Assembly (NCBI RefSeq): GCF_900188185.1
Contig: NZ_FZPA01000011.1
Span: 92,733 to 156,732 of the forward strand
Source: Sphingopyxis indica
GTDB lineage: Bacteria; Pseudomonadota; Alphaproteobacteria; Sphingomonadales; Sphingomonadaceae
Length of the DNA stretch: 64,000 nucleotides
Reading direction: 5' to 3'
Shown: in pieces, positions 50,417 through 59,594 of the stretch
How positions within the stretch are numbered: position 1 is the first letter of the stretch
Layout of the letters: every line of letters starts with the position of its first letter
Notes under the pieces: model-generated
What the model was told of the DNA's origin: nothing
The model's database searches: none
Seen by the model: only the letters and a program-made list of their open reading frames with translations
Program-made: the position numbers and the translations under genes

Positions 50417-52099
50417 TCACCGGCAGCCAATCGTTCGGTCTAGCTTGTCCGCGAGACGGAGCGCCAGCGCTGTTATAGTGAATGTCGGGTTCGCCCATCC
50501 TGCCGTGCAGAATACGGAGCTACCTGCGATATGCAGGTTGTTCGTGCCGTGCACACCGCAATGCGGATCGACGACGCCACGCTTGGGATCATCGCTCATT
50601 CGCGTGCCGCCCATATGGTGATAACCCGCTATAGGATGGTTGCCCACCGTAGGGTCCACTGGCCAAGCATGGCCCAGCTCTGATAACCATTCGCTGGGCA
50701 CAACAAAGCCATCATAGAGCCGGCTTGCCTCATCGTTAAAAACGCGCGCGAATACGCGTGCTGTATGCTTGTCGAGCGCGGAAAGTTGCCATGACAGATC
50801 GGCGCCTTGCTGGCCCAGTTCGTCCCGCCGGTCGGACAACACGACCCGGCTTTCGGGGTTGGGTGCCTGCTCGCCGCGGATCATCAAAAAGAGCTTCGTC
50901 ATTCCTGCATTCGCCATGGCCATTTCGACCTGCGTTCGGGCCACGCGATGAAACCATGCCCGAATCTGGCGATAGTTATGATTAAGTGCGCGCGCCGTCC
51001 TGTTCGGACTCATGGAATGCTTGATATGGTGGTAGAGCTTGTTGCCAAGAGGGACGCCCTTTTGAGGAGGTCGTTGCAGCTTGAAGGTTGCGATCGAATT
51101 CAGCGTTTCCTCGGCTTCCTGCAGCGTGTCGGCAAGGCGCAGAACCGGGGCGAGCGGTGGCCCCATTTTCATGAAGCGCTTCTGATGCGTAGACCACAGC
51201 CTGAAGGGCTGCGCAATTTCGACCTTACCGATACGGCCGTTCGGGTGTTCCATGAAAAATCGCCCAAGCTGATCGTAATCGTTGCCGATACCATTCGGCA
51301 TCACGTCTGACGACGACATCAGAAGGCGGATGTTCTCGATAGCGCCGCATGCAATCACATAATGTGTCGCCTTCAGCTGCGCGCTTGGGCCATCGATAGC
51401 CTTTAATGCAATGTGATCGACCGCAGAGCCATTGTTAATGAGCTGTATCCGCACGGCATTGGCGTGCAGCAGCAGCGTAAGATTGCTTGCAGCTTTCAAA
51501 TCTCCGGCATTAGACGCCCCAAATCTTTCGCGCGCGACATCGAATCGCCACAGGCCGGTCGTGAATTTTTCAGGATCGAAATCCTGATCTGGAATACCGC
51601 ATAGTTCATAGGCATTGTCCCACGCGAATTCACCGATTTCAAAGATATCCTGTGCCTTGCGATACCAAGGCATGAGCTCCTTGCGAGTAATTGGCCAGCC
51701 CGAATGCGGAACCCAGTTTCGCCTGCGGAAATCGATTTCGTCCAGCACGGCGCATCGCCCGCCCCAAATCGCAGCGGTCCCTCCGAAGAAACGGAGCCGA
51801 CTTTGGTCGAGATCGTAATATTCTTGCCCAATATTTCGCCCAGCATACAACGCTTGGGTGCGCGAATCGAAATCGAGGCCGCCGCTTTCGACAAGGCAAA
51901 TATCGTGCCCGCGTCGCATCAGCTCGCGCGCGATTGTGATGCCTGCAGGCCCTGCCCCGATCACGGCAACATCGTAATGCCGCCCAGCGGCAGCCGGATG
52001 TTTCAGAAAATCAGCGATCATTGAAAACAATTGCCCCATCGCTTCGCCAATGGACGGCGCCACCTGGTTCGTGCCGAATGCTCCCGATCCTAATTCCAA
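50417..52099 (-). CDS. GMC family oxidoreductase
   Basis: FAD-dependent glucose-methanol-choline oxidoreductase of up to 560 aa. The dinucleotide-binding motif is YDVAVIGAGPAGITIARELM (about 42-61), the FAD-proximal FFGGTAAIWGGRC follows, and the C-terminal active-site region has AGYHHMGGTRMS (catalytic His-His) and CTAGWANPTFTITALALRLA. It oxidises an alcohol or similar group; substrate unknown. The TTG at 52099 overlaps the NodT stop and is preceded by GGGAGG; ATG 52039 or 52021 are alternatives. Last gene of the efflux operon, so its substrate or product may be what the pump exports. Confidence 0.82.
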   Translation of the reverse strand: MELGSGAFGTNQVAPSIGEAMGQLFSMIADFLKHPAAAGRHYDVAVIGAGPAGITIARELMRRGHDICLVESGGLDFDSRTQALYAGRNIGQEYYDLDQSRLRFFGGTAAIWGGRCAVLDEIDFRRRNWVPHSGWPITRKELMPWYRKAQDIFEIGEFAWDNAYELCGIPDQDFDPEKFTTGLWRFDVARERFGASNAGDLKAASNLTLLLHANAVRIQLINNGSAVDHIALKAIDGPSAQLKATHYVIACGAIENIRLLMSSSDVMPNGIGNDYDQLGRFFMEHPNGRIGKVEIAQPFRLWSTHQKRFMKMGPPLAPVLRLADTLQEAEETLNSIATFKLQRPPQKGVPLGNKLYHHIKHSMSPNRTARALNHNYRQIRAWFHRVARTQVEMAMANAGMTKLFLMIRGEQAPNPESRVVLSDRRDELGQQGADLSWQLSALDKHTARVFARVFNDEASRLYDGFVVPSEWLSELGHAWPVDPTVGNHPIAGYHHMGGTRMSDDPKRGVVDPHCGVHGTNNLHIAGSSVFCTAGWANPTFTITALALRLADKLDRTIGCR

Positions 52100-53511
52100 C
52101 CGCCTCCCAACGCGAGAAAGATACGCACCCGATCCGCTGCGAGCTTGGCGTTCGATGACGCCAAAGCGGCTTCGGCATTGGCCAAAGAGCGTTCCACGTC
52201 GAGCACTTCGAGGCTCGCCGCAGCGCCGCCGCGCGCAAGTCTGGTCTGTAAGTCCGATGCCTCACGGTTCCTGTCCCGCGCAGCGCGCAACCGGATGTTT
52301 TCATCAATGTCATTGGCATATTGCGTGAGCGCGCTCTCTGCCTCTTGAAGGGCCCCCAGCACCGTGCCGTCGAATTCGGCCAGCGCCACCTTGGCCGACG
52401 CGCTCGCCTGATCGATCCTGGCCCGCGCGACGCTGCGATTTGGAAAGCTCCAGGAAATCAGCGGGCCGATGCTGAATTGCAGCGCCGAATCGCTTGTCAG
52501 GCCCTCGATTGTGCGGGATGTCGTGCCTGCTGAAGCGCCCAGAGCGATGGTGGGATAAAGGGCCGCAGTCTCGACGCCGATGCGGGCGGTAGCGGCGGCT
52601 AGCCGGCGCTCGGCTTGCCGGATATCGGGCCGCCGCCTGATCAGGGCCGTCCCGTCACCGGCGGGAATCGGCCGCGTAAGCGATGGTATCGATGCGCAGT
52701 CGATAAGGCTAGCCGGATAGTCCTGCGGACTTCGGCCGAGCAGCACGGCGAGCCTGTAGAGCGCAATGCGCCGCGCGGCGGTATATCCGGGCAATGCGGC
52801 CTCAAGCTGCGCGAGCAGCGCGCGCGAGCGCGTCGCGTCGATGGGCGCGAACACGCCGCCCCGCACGCCTTTTTCGGTGAGGGTCAGCGATTGCCGCTGC
52901 AATGCCGCGCTACGTTCGGCAACCGAAAGCGAAGCACCCGCCGCACAGGCGTCGGTATAGGCACCGACTACGGCTGCCGCGACCGTGGTGCGAGCAATAT
53001 CCAGCGCGGCCGCCTGCGACCGTTCATCGGCCGTGGCGGCCTCGATCGCACGGCGGATACGACCGACCACGTCCACTTCATAGGAGATGCTGCCGCCAAG
53101 GCTGAACAGGTCGTGGACGCCGGCAGGATTGCCGATCCCCAGACTGGACGTTTCTCCGACGCTCGCAGACCCGTCGAGCGAGGTCTGGACGCCAGAAGCC
53201 GCCCGCACTTCGCGCGTCAGTGCCTGGGCGCGTTCGAGATTGGCGGCGGCGGCGCGCAGGTCGGTGTTCGCGGCAAGCGCGTCTTCGACCAGCGCGTCGA
53301 GGCGCGCATCGTCATAGAGCTGCCACCATCTGTCGGGCAGCGGTGCACTAGAGATGGCGCGCGACGCGCTGGCCTCGAAGGCACTGGTCTCGCCGTTCGC
53401 CATCCCTGCCGGCAGGGGTGGCGGCGCATAAGCGGGACCGACAGTCGTGCAGGCCGACAGGACAGCCAGGAGCGCCGGAGCAAAGTGTCTCGATCGCATC
53501 GCCATGCTCAT
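52090..53511 (-). CDS. NodT family efflux outer-membrane lipoprotein
   Basis: 473-aa TolC-like outer-membrane factor. Lipobox LLAVLSAC with lipidated Cys21; two OEP repeats with ATARIGVETAALYPTIALGA and ending KLAADRVRIFLALGGGWN. It forms the outer-membrane channel of a tripartite pump with the HlyD adaptor and FUSC protein encoded upstream. Its ATG overlaps the adaptor stop by 4 bp. A 75-bp piece of its 3' part is duplicated near 50.05 kb. Confidence 0.88.
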   Translation of the reverse strand: MSMAMRSRHFAPALLAVLSACTTVGPAYAPPPLPAGMANGETSAFEASASRAISSAPLPDRWWQLYDDARLDALVEDALAANTDLRAAAANLERAQALTREVRAASGVQTSLDGSASVGETSSLGIGNPAGVHDLFSLGGSISYEVDVVGRIRRAIEAATADERSQAAALDIARTTVAAAVVGAYTDACAAGASLSVAERSAALQRQSLTLTEKGVRGGVFAPIDATRSRALLAQLEAALPGYTAARRIALYRLAVLLGRSPQDYPASLIDCASIPSLTRPIPAGDGTALIRRRPDIRQAERRLAAATARIGVETAALYPTIALGASAGTTSRTIEGLTSDSALQFSIGPLISWSFPNRSVARARIDQASASAKVALAEFDGTVLGALQEAESALTQYANDIDENIRLRAARDRNREASDLQTRLARGGAAASLEVLDVERSLANAEAALASSNAKLAADRVRIFLALGGGWN

Positions 53512-54416
53512 AGAATATGCTTCGGGTGGAGGTGTTCGTCTGCGCCGTCCAGAGTGACGGTAACCGTGCGCCCTGCCACCAGCATCACGCCGTCGGGCAC
53601 GTGGTCGATAGCGATCCTGACCGGCACGCGCTGGGCCAGACGCACCCAGCTGAAGGTTGGCTTGACATCGGCAAGCAGGGTGCCCGCAGCGGTGGACCGC
53701 TCGCTGTCGTTAATGGCCGAGGAGACGCCGACGACATGGCCGTCCAGCGTCCGATCCTCACCCATCAAACGTATTCTTGCGTGCAGGCCCGGACGAATCT
53801 GGGCTAGTTTGGTTTCCTCGAAATAGCCCGATACATAGTAGCTGTCGCGATCGACCAACGACATTACGGGTTGCCCGGCATTGGCATAGATGCCCGGCCT
53901 CAGCTGAAAGTTTGTCACGATGCCGTTGACGGGAGAACGCACCTCGGCGCGTTCCAGATTGATCCGGGCAAGATCGCGGTCCGCGATCGCCTGCGCCAAC
54001 CTGGCCCGCGCTTCTTCCGCCGCTGCCTGGCGCGTATCGCGATCCTGATCCGATACCACGCCGGCCAGCGCGGCGTAGCGTCGAGCCTCGCGCTCGGCCG
54101 AGCGCAGCGTGGCCCGGGCAGTGGCGATAGCGGCCTCCGCCTGCGCCAGCGCATTGCGCAGCCGCACCCGGTCGATGGTGAAGAGCACCTGCCCCTTTTC
54201 CACCACATCGCCATCCTGCACGAGCACCGAATCCACGCGGCCCGCTTCATCGGTGGCGATGGGCACGACATCCGCGCGCAGCTTCCCGTCCCGGGTCTGC
54301 GGCGCATAGGTGTAGTAGTTGTACAGGTGCCACAGCACCAGAGCGGCGAGTACGGCAAGGACGAGCGTGAGTACGACCTTGAGGCTGCGTATGAGAGTTT
54401 CCCGGGTCAAGAACAT
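53508..54416 (-). CDS. HlyD/AaeA-type periplasmic adaptor
   Basis: 302-aa membrane-fusion protein. One N-terminal transmembrane helix (VVLTLVLAVLAALVLWHLYN), then TYAPQTRDGKLRADVVPIAT as in AaeA/EmrA-type adaptors, a biotinyl-lipoyl-like half (VLVQDGDVVEKGQVLFTID), a coiled-coil hairpin (about 85-150), and the second half motif EVRSPVNGIVTNFQLRPG. It links the FUSC inner-membrane protein to the NodT channel. Gap to the DUF1656 gene is 3 bp. Confidence 0.88.
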   Translation of the reverse strand: MFLTRETLIRSLKVVLTLVLAVLAALVLWHLYNYYTYAPQTRDGKLRADVVPIATDEAGRVDSVLVQDGDVVEKGQVLFTIDRVRLRNALAQAEAAIATARATLRSAEREARRYAALAGVVSDQDRDTRQAAAEEARARLAQAIADRDLARINLERAEVRSPVNGIVTNFQLRPGIYANAGQPVMSLVDRDSYYVSGYFEETKLAQIRPGLHARIRLMGEDRTLDGHVVGVSSAINDSERSTAAGTLLADVKPTFSWVRLAQRVPVRIAIDHVPDGVMLVAGRTVTVTLDGADEHLHPKHIL

Positions 54417-54419
54417 GGA

Positions 54420-54644
54420 TCAGGCCGTTATTATGCGCAGGCCCGCAAAGGCGAGCCAGAGAAAGAGGAAGAACAGGGCGAGGTCGAAAAGCGGCCGTTG
54501 CCAGACAAATCGATAGATGCCGAATTGATCCAGTAGCCGTGTTGCCAGCAAGCGCGCGAAAAAGGCGATGACAAGGCACAACAATAGTGGCGAGACGAAA
54601 ACGCCTGCTATGTCGATTTCGCCGATCATCCCGCCGGCATCCAT
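54420..54644 (-). CDS. DUF1656 small membrane protein (AaeX-like)
   Basis: 74-aa (or 69 from ATG 54629) protein with two hydrophobic helices: GVFVSPLLLCLVIAFFARLL and DLALFFLFLWLAFAGLRII. It matches DUF1656, the AaeX family, which always accompanies Aae-type aromatic-acid pumps. It overlaps the FUSC gene by 19 bp. Exact role in the pump is unknown. Confidence 0.85.
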   Translation of the reverse strand: MDAGGMIGEIDIAGVFVSPLLLCLVIAFFARLLATRLLDQFGIYRFVWQRPLFDLALFFLFLWLAFAGLRIITA

Positions 54645-56602
54645 GGCGGGCTTTTTTCGAACAGCGCCAGACGCAGGCCGAGAAGACCGCGCACCAGCGG
54701 ATTGTTCTCTCCGGTCGCGCTGTTCAGTGCCGCAGACAATGTTTCGTCTATGCTGCCGAGCAGGGAATGGGATGGCGTGTCCCGGCCCGTCTCCTGACGG
54801 ATCACCGTCAGCAGGCGCTCGGCCGCCTGTCTATCTTCCCCGGACAAGCCGTTGGCGGCATGACGCAGGTCGGCGATATCCGCCCCTGCGCGCAAACGGC
54901 GAAGCAGTCGTAAACTTTCATCTGATCCATCCGCCGCCTCAAGCCGCGCGGTCAAGGCCCCGATACGATCAAGCGAGCGGGCTATGTAAAGGTCGCGGTC
55001 CCGCGCAGTGGCATGTCTGGTAAGCGCGCGTATGTCAGCACGCGCCATCTTCGTAAAGCGCTCTACAGCATGCTCAGCGCCCATTCTGCGAGCCATGTGC
55101 AACCAGAAAAATCCAACAAAAATGCCGATCAGCGAGGCAAGACTTGCATCAATGAAAGTGCCGAAATCGAGTGGCTGGTATTTGCCCTGAAGGTTGATGG
55201 TGCTGAGCGCGAAAGCCAGCAGCAGAAGCGCAAGGGGATTGCTGACCGACCAGGCGGCGATCGGCATCATGAATAAGGCCATGACGACGAGAAACGCTCC
55301 GTAGTCCGTCGCCATCGGCAACAGTGCATAGCACAACACGGCAGCGGCAGCAGTGGCCAGGACCGCGAACCGTGCGAACTTCGCTACTGCCGCGCCGGCC
55401 TCATCCACACCGCCGAAGAAGGCTATCGCCACCGACCCGATCAGCAACGCGCCGGGCGCCTGCTGCCATCCTGTCAAATACGAGATTCCAGCCAAGGTGG
55501 CATAAGTAAGCAGGATTGCAGCGGATACCCGCCAGACGATATGATAATCGGGGTACAGCGGGAAGGCGCGTGCGCGCTCGGTTGCTGCGTCCAGCGACGG
55601 AGATAGCGCAGCCCCGCTGTCGAGCGCTGAATCGAGCGCTCGGATTTCCGACCAGAGGTTAAGCGCATCTGCCATGATAACCGTCAGATTGCGGTGAACG
55701 AGGCTTTGCCAGCTTCCCGGCGCTTCTTCATCAAGGGCATCCATGCGCCCCGCGAAATCGGCAGGAGGCTCCTCTCCATCGCGGACCAGCCTCGACGCTT
55801 CGGCCAATGCCGGCGTCAGGGCCTCACGAAACGCATCGCCTCCGATCGGGAGCCGTGATCCGATCGCGGAGATCAGGGGAACCAGGCGCAGCATCCGCTG
55901 CTGAATCGCAAAAGCGATCTTGCGCTCGCGCCGCGACACCATCGGGTCGTATCGCAGTTGCCCGGCCAGCACCGATAGCGCAGTGACATCGCCGATCATC
56001 CGCAACCGGTCGGCTGTCGCCTCGGGGTCGGTTTCGCGTCCCGCCAGCGCCTCTTCGAACCAACGTTCTACATCCGGTATCCATGCGTGGAGCCGGTCAC
56101 GAATCTGCGGGCCGAGCGAGCGCGGCGCGATGATGCTGTCGATGATCGAGCAACAGATCAGTCCAAGCCCGATTTCCGTGACGCGGGCGACCGCCGTGCC
56201 GAACATATTGCCGGGCTGGTTGATCTCCGGCACGGCGACCAGCATCATCGTTACGCCGAACAGGAGGAAACCGTAGCTGCGTGGGGTTCGGTCGATCAGG
56301 GAAATGGCCAGTGTGGCAGTGGCCACCAGACCCGTAACGCCGACCAACAGCACCGGAGTATTTACGAAGACGCCCGCAAGCGTAAGTGACGCCACGCCCG
56401 CGCTGACAGTGCCCATGAAGCGATAGATCGCCTTCGATCGAATCGCACCGGTCATGGGGTTCATCAAAACGCAGCAAGTGACGAGCGACCAATAGGGCTG
56501 CGGCAGTCCGATATGCACCGCAATGGCGAATGCCAGCATGGCGGCGATGAACAGCTTTGACGCGAACAGCCAACGGGGAAGTGAGAAATAGGGCGGTGTC
56601 AC
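54626..56602 (-). CDS. FUSC family inner-membrane transporter (AaeB-like)
   Basis: 658-aa fusaric-acid resistance/aromatic-acid exporter type protein with two clusters of hydrophobic helices (about 10-165 and 360-500) separated by a cytoplasmic region. Early signature SKLFIAAMLAFAIAVHIGLP and YWSLVTCCVLMNPMTGAIRS are typical of the family. It is the inner-membrane part of an Aae-like pump that exports aromatic carboxylates in known cases. It overlaps the MarR gene by 4 bp, so pump and regulator are coupled. Confidence 0.87.
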   Translation of the reverse strand: MTPPYFSLPRWLFASKLFIAAMLAFAIAVHIGLPQPYWSLVTCCVLMNPMTGAIRSKAIYRFMGTVSAGVASLTLAGVFVNTPVLLVGVTGLVATATLAISLIDRTPRSYGFLLFGVTMMLVAVPEINQPGNMFGTAVARVTEIGLGLICCSIIDSIIAPRSLGPQIRDRLHAWIPDVERWFEEALAGRETDPEATADRLRMIGDVTALSVLAGQLRYDPMVSRRERKIAFAIQQRMLRLVPLISAIGSRLPIGGDAFREALTPALAEASRLVRDGEEPPADFAGRMDALDEEAPGSWQSLVHRNLTVIMADALNLWSEIRALDSALDSGAALSPSLDAATERARAFPLYPDYHIVWRVSAAILLTYATLAGISYLTGWQQAPGALLIGSVAIAFFGGVDEAGAAVAKFARFAVLATAAAAVLCYALLPMATDYGAFLVVMALFMMPIAAWSVSNPLALLLLAFALSTINLQGKYQPLDFGTFIDASLASLIGIFVGFFWLHMARRMGAEHAVERFTKMARADIRALTRHATARDRDLYIARSLDRIGALTARLEAADGSDESLRLLRRLRAGADIADLRHAANGLSGEDRQAAERLLTVIRQETGRDTPSHSLLGSIDETLSAALNSATGENNPLVRGLLGLRLALFEKSPPWMPAG

Positions 56603-57051
56603 ACCTGCTCTCGCTGCATATAGGCCTGCGCGCGTTCTTCTAGGGTCCGCAGGATATGCTTCGCGGTTTCGATGTCTTGCGCCGGAAGATTGCCCAGGAG
56701 TGCCTGCCTCAATTCAACCAACCTACGTTCGATGGCCTCGGCCAGTTCTTCACCGTCGGGAAGTAGGCTCACGGTATTGCTGCGGCGATCTCCGGATGCC
56801 GCATTGCGTTTCAGCAGCCTTGCCGCCTCACCCTGATCCAGAGTGCGGACCAGCGCCGCCGGATTGACACCAATTTCAAGCGCGAGTTCTTTTTGAGGCA
56901 CCGCCGGGCCCAACCGCGAAATCAGGACGATTGCAGTTCCGAGCGAGCTGGAGAGTCCCAGCTCGGTCATCACGTTACTGGCCACCTGCACCCAAGCGCG
57001 CCGCACGGGCTGAAGTGCATTGGTCAGGTCGAATAGCGAAGCATCGGTCAT
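56599..57051 (-). CDS. MarR family transcriptional regulator of the efflux operon
   Basis: 150-aa MarR-type repressor with a winged helix-turn-helix (PQKELALEIGVNPAALVRTL, about 54-73, then RNAASGDRRSNTVSLLPDGE as the wing). The ATG at 57051 is used; upstream in-frame codons have no family match. A perfect palindrome 17 bp upstream is the probable operator. It is the first gene of the MarR-FUSC-DUF1656-HlyD-NodT-GMC operon and should be released by a phenolic ligand, as for most MarR proteins. Confidence 0.85.
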   Translation of the reverse strand: MTDASLFDLTNALQPVRRAWVQVASNVMTELGLSSSLGTAIVLISRLGPAVPQKELALEIGVNPAALVRTLDQGEAARLLKRNAASGDRRSNTVSLLPDGEELAEAIERRLVELRQALLGNLPAQDIETAKHILRTLEERAQAYMQREQV

Positions 57052-57067
57052 TAGAGCCGAAAATTGC

Positions 57068-57086
57068 CAAAGCAATAGTTGCTTTG
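57068..57086. promoter_or_regulatory. MarR operator palindrome
   Basis: CAAAGCAA-TAG-TTGCTTTG: perfect 8-bp arms with a 3-base spacer, located 17 bp before the MarR start codon. Size and place fit an autoregulatory MarR operator. Confidence 0.7.
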
Positions 57087-57119
57087 TCAATGGATATTGT
57101 CCGATTGTTGTCCGTCGTG

Positions 57120-57700
57120 ACGCGCGCACCCCACGATCAACAAATTGCTATATGGTTCTAGCAGTATCGACCCGCCGATCCACGATCCGATGAGCACGCC
57201 CTGCTGATAACCCAGAAAGACGAAGCCAATAGCGTGTTCAAATGCTTGAAACCGGACGGCTTGATGATGAGGACGCTCACCCGCGGAGCAACCCCGCCAG
57301 AGCGCGTCCATCGTCGCCGTGACGGTGATCGTCGATTCTGCCGTCACCGGCAGCGCGACAAAGCAGACGATGGTGATCGATTGCAACAGAAAGGCGAGCG
57401 CGAGCAAGCGCTTCTGGCTAAAATGGGTGCCGAGATCGTTAGCGATCAGCGAGCGGACGGCATTTCCAAATCCGATTATGCCCAGCGCGGTCGCGCTGGC
57501 TGATACCCCAAACGGGACTTTGAAGCGCCAGCCCGAATCCCAAAGCCGATGCCGAGACGCCGAGGTCACGCTTGATCTTCGGCAAGAAGGGGCCGAAGCT
57601 CGGATCCCTCTGCCGATCGACAAGATGAACGTTGCCGATGCCACCACGACAGCCATCTTGGAACGCCTCCCGGCGTATATTGGGCCGAGGGCAAAGACCC
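57120..57700 (-). pseudogene. Decayed MFS transporter
   Basis: Pieces of a major facilitator protein occur in different frames: FGPFLPKIKRDLGVSASALG and FGLALQSPVWGIS (about 57480-57620), then IGFGNAVRSLIANDLGTHFS, LLALAFLLQSITIVCFVALP and GYQQGVLIGSWIGGSIL (57120-57480). At least two frameshifts and internal deletions separate them. No intact reading frame remains. Confidence 0.7.
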
Positions 57701-57781
57701 AATGCCAGGCATCGGGCCGCCTAACATGGGCATCCTCACCCTAACGGCCCCGGAAAATCGCCGGCGTTGCGGACGCCAGAG

Positions 57782-58402
57782 TCAATCTAGGGGGATCTGC
57801 AAGTCGGGATCGGCTTTTTTCATGGCACGTTCGAAGGCGGGGCGACTGGCAATGCGGCGAAGATAGGACCGGATTGCTGGATAGGGCGCGAGATCGACTG
57901 GCGCAAAAACGCGCATGGTCGTAAGCGGGAAAGCAATCATTATATCGGCAACGGTAAAGTCCTCGCCAGCCAGCCAGGCATGACCCTCCCCCAGATGAGC
58001 CTCGAGTGCCGCCAGGATCCGCTCGGCCCTGTCCCGCATGAGTCCTGCCATCTCTCCGCCAACCATCAGCATCATCATGGTGGGCATGAAGGAACCGTTG
58101 GCGCAATGATACCAGTAGAGGAATGTGGTAAAATCCCGGTGATCCAGCGGCAAGACTAGCCTTCCGCCGCCGTGACGCGCGACGATATAGTCAATGATGG
58201 CGCCTGACTCCGCGAGGCGTAGATCGCCTTCAGTAATGATGGGTGCGGTACCCGCTGGGTGCAGGGACTTGTAGTCCGCTGGCGCCAGCCGTGTTACCGG
58301 ATCGCGTTCGTAGCGGATCAGTTGATAGGGGATCTCCAGTTCCTCGCAGAGCCAGACGATACGATCCGACTGGGACATTCCGAGGTGATGGACAGTCAGC
58401 AT
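57782..58402 (-). CDS. Glutathione S-transferase family protein
   Basis: 206-aa GST with an N-terminal thioredoxin-like domain (LTVHHLGMSQSDRIVWLCEE; glutathione-binding SGAIIDYIV near 66-74) and a C-terminal helical domain (AWLAGEDFTVADIMIAFPLT, the N-capping box region). Ser10 or Ser12 is the likely catalytic residue. The ATG at 58402 has GGAGG upstream; an in-frame TTG at 58414 is rejected. It follows ohrR by 23 bp, with an OhrR-like palindrome between, so it is probably part of the peroxide response. Confidence 0.85.
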   Translation of the reverse strand: MLTVHHLGMSQSDRIVWLCEELEIPYQLIRYERDPVTRLAPADYKSLHPAGTAPIITEGDLRLAESGAIIDYIVARHGGGRLVLPLDHRDFTTFLYWYHCANGSFMPTMMMLMVGGEMAGLMRDRAERILAALEAHLGEGHAWLAGEDFTVADIMIAFPLTTMRVFAPVDLAPYPAIRSYLRRIASRPAFERAMKKADPDLQIPLD

Positions 58403-58411
58403 ATTTGCCTC

Positions 58412-58422
58412 CAATTTAATTG
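58412..58422. promoter_or_regulatory. Candidate OhrR box before GST gene
   Basis: CAATTTAATTG is a perfect palindrome of the same form as the one upstream of ohr (CAAT-N3-ATTG). It lies 10 bp before the GST start codon and resembles AT-rich OhrR operators. Confidence 0.45.
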
Positions 58423-58425
58423 CGG

Positions 58426-58887
58426 TCAGTCCGCGTCGACGAACGACCCGTGCAGGGCGGCAACCAGAGCGCGAACCCGGTCACGCAATTCCGCGACATC
58501 GCTCTCATCGATCGCAAGGCCGTCCGCCAGCGTTTTAGGAACCTTTTCGGCAGCTTCTCGCATTTCGCGTCCCGCCGTGGTCAGCTCTATCAACACCCGC
58601 CTCTCATCGCCGGTGTCGCGAACGCGGCTTATCAAGCCCGCCTGCTCCATCCGCTTGAGGAGCGGCGTCAGTGTGCCACTATCGAGATAGAGCTTGTGCC
58701 CCAGCGAACCTACTGTCTGCGGCGTCTCTTTCCAGAGGACAAGCATGACGAGGTATTGCGGATAGGTCAGCCCCAGTTCCGACAGGATAGGCCGATAAAG
58801 CCGCCCCAGCAGGTTCGATGCAGCGTAGAGCGGAAAACAGACCTGCCGGTCCAGATCGAGTGGATCAGTATAGCCCGGCAAGTCCAT
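58426..58887 (-). CDS. ohrR: OhrR, MarR-family organic peroxide sensor
   Basis: 153-aa MarR-type regulator. The reactive cysteine is Cys17 in DRQVCFPLYAASN, the hallmark of OhrR; the helix-turn-helix and wing are TPQTVGSLGHKLYLDSGTLT and RDTGDERRVLIELT. Oxidation of Cys17 by organic hydroperoxide releases DNA. The gene lies 10 bp after ohr on the same strand, the usual partner order. Confidence 0.9.
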   Translation of the reverse strand: MDLPGYTDPLDLDRQVCFPLYAASNLLGRLYRPILSELGLTYPQYLVMLVLWKETPQTVGSLGHKLYLDSGTLTPLLKRMEQAGLISRVRDTGDERRVLIELTTAGREMREAAEKVPKTLADGLAIDESDVAELRDRVRALVAALHGSFVDAD

Positions 58888-58897
58888 GGTCTCCTCC

Positions 58898-59323
58898 TCA
58901 GTTCACCGACACGCTGATGCCGACATCGATATTGCCCTTGACCGCGTTGGAATAGGGGCAGGCGGCATGGGCCTTCGCGACCACGTCTTCCGCGGTAGCC
59001 TGATCGAGGCCTGTGATTGTCACGTCGAGTGCGACCGTCAAAACGAACCCGCCATCTCCGTTCGGTTCCATCCCGACATTTGCGACAACAATGATTTCGT
59101 CGTCCTTTACCTTGTCAGAGGTCGCATGCGTCACATGAATGACCGCGTTTTCAAAGCAGGCTGCGTAGCCCGCCGCAAAGAGTTGCTCGGGGTTGGTCGC
59201 CCCGCCCTTTCCGCCCAAGCCCTTGGGCAGCGCCAACGGCAGGTCGAGCAGGCCGTCATCGCTTTTGACGGACCCCGAACGTCCGCCGATGGCGGTCACA
59301 TTGGTGCTGTAAAGCGTACTCAT
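58898..59323 (-). CDS. ohr: Organic hydroperoxide resistance protein Ohr
   Basis: 141-aa Ohr peroxidase that reduces fatty-acid and other organic hydroperoxides with lipoylated or dithiol partners. The two catalytic cysteines are Cys56 (AAGYAACFENAV) and Cys122 (AHAACPYSNAVKGN); Arg15 and Glu46 are placed to support the active site. The ATG at 59323 has AAGGAG 7 bases upstream. First gene of ohr-ohrR-GST. Confidence 0.93.
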   Translation of the reverse strand: MSTLYSTNVTAIGGRSGSVKSDDGLLDLPLALPKGLGGKGGATNPEQLFAAGYAACFENAVIHVTHATSDKVKDDEIIVVANVGMEPNGDGGFVLTVALDVTITGLDQATAEDVVAKAHAACPYSNAVKGNIDVGISVSVN

Positions 59324-59365
59324 CACAAAACTCCTTCATTTGCATTCCAGCATATAGATAGTGCG

Positions 59366-59376
59366 CAATTATATTG
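59366..59376. promoter_or_regulatory. Candidate OhrR box in the ohr promoter
   Basis: CAATTATATTG, palindrome of the form CAAT-N3-ATTG, 43 bp before the ohr start codon and close to where the promoter should be. Shares its architecture with the palindrome before the GST gene. Confidence 0.45.
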
Positions 59377-59594
59377 TGTCAAATTATTTTCGTGACATGC
59401 CGCATCGGACGAGCGACTGCAGCAGGTTGCGCCCCGGAAAAGCTCGCTCGACGACGAGCCCGCACGTGTGGTTTGACGCAAGGAATACCAATCTTAGCAG
59501 TGTAGTTCTTGACGGGAATTGGCCCGCTTCAATTGAGAGGCGCGAGCCCAGCGAGGCTGGCTTCCAAGCAACCTCGACAAATGAAATCTATATT

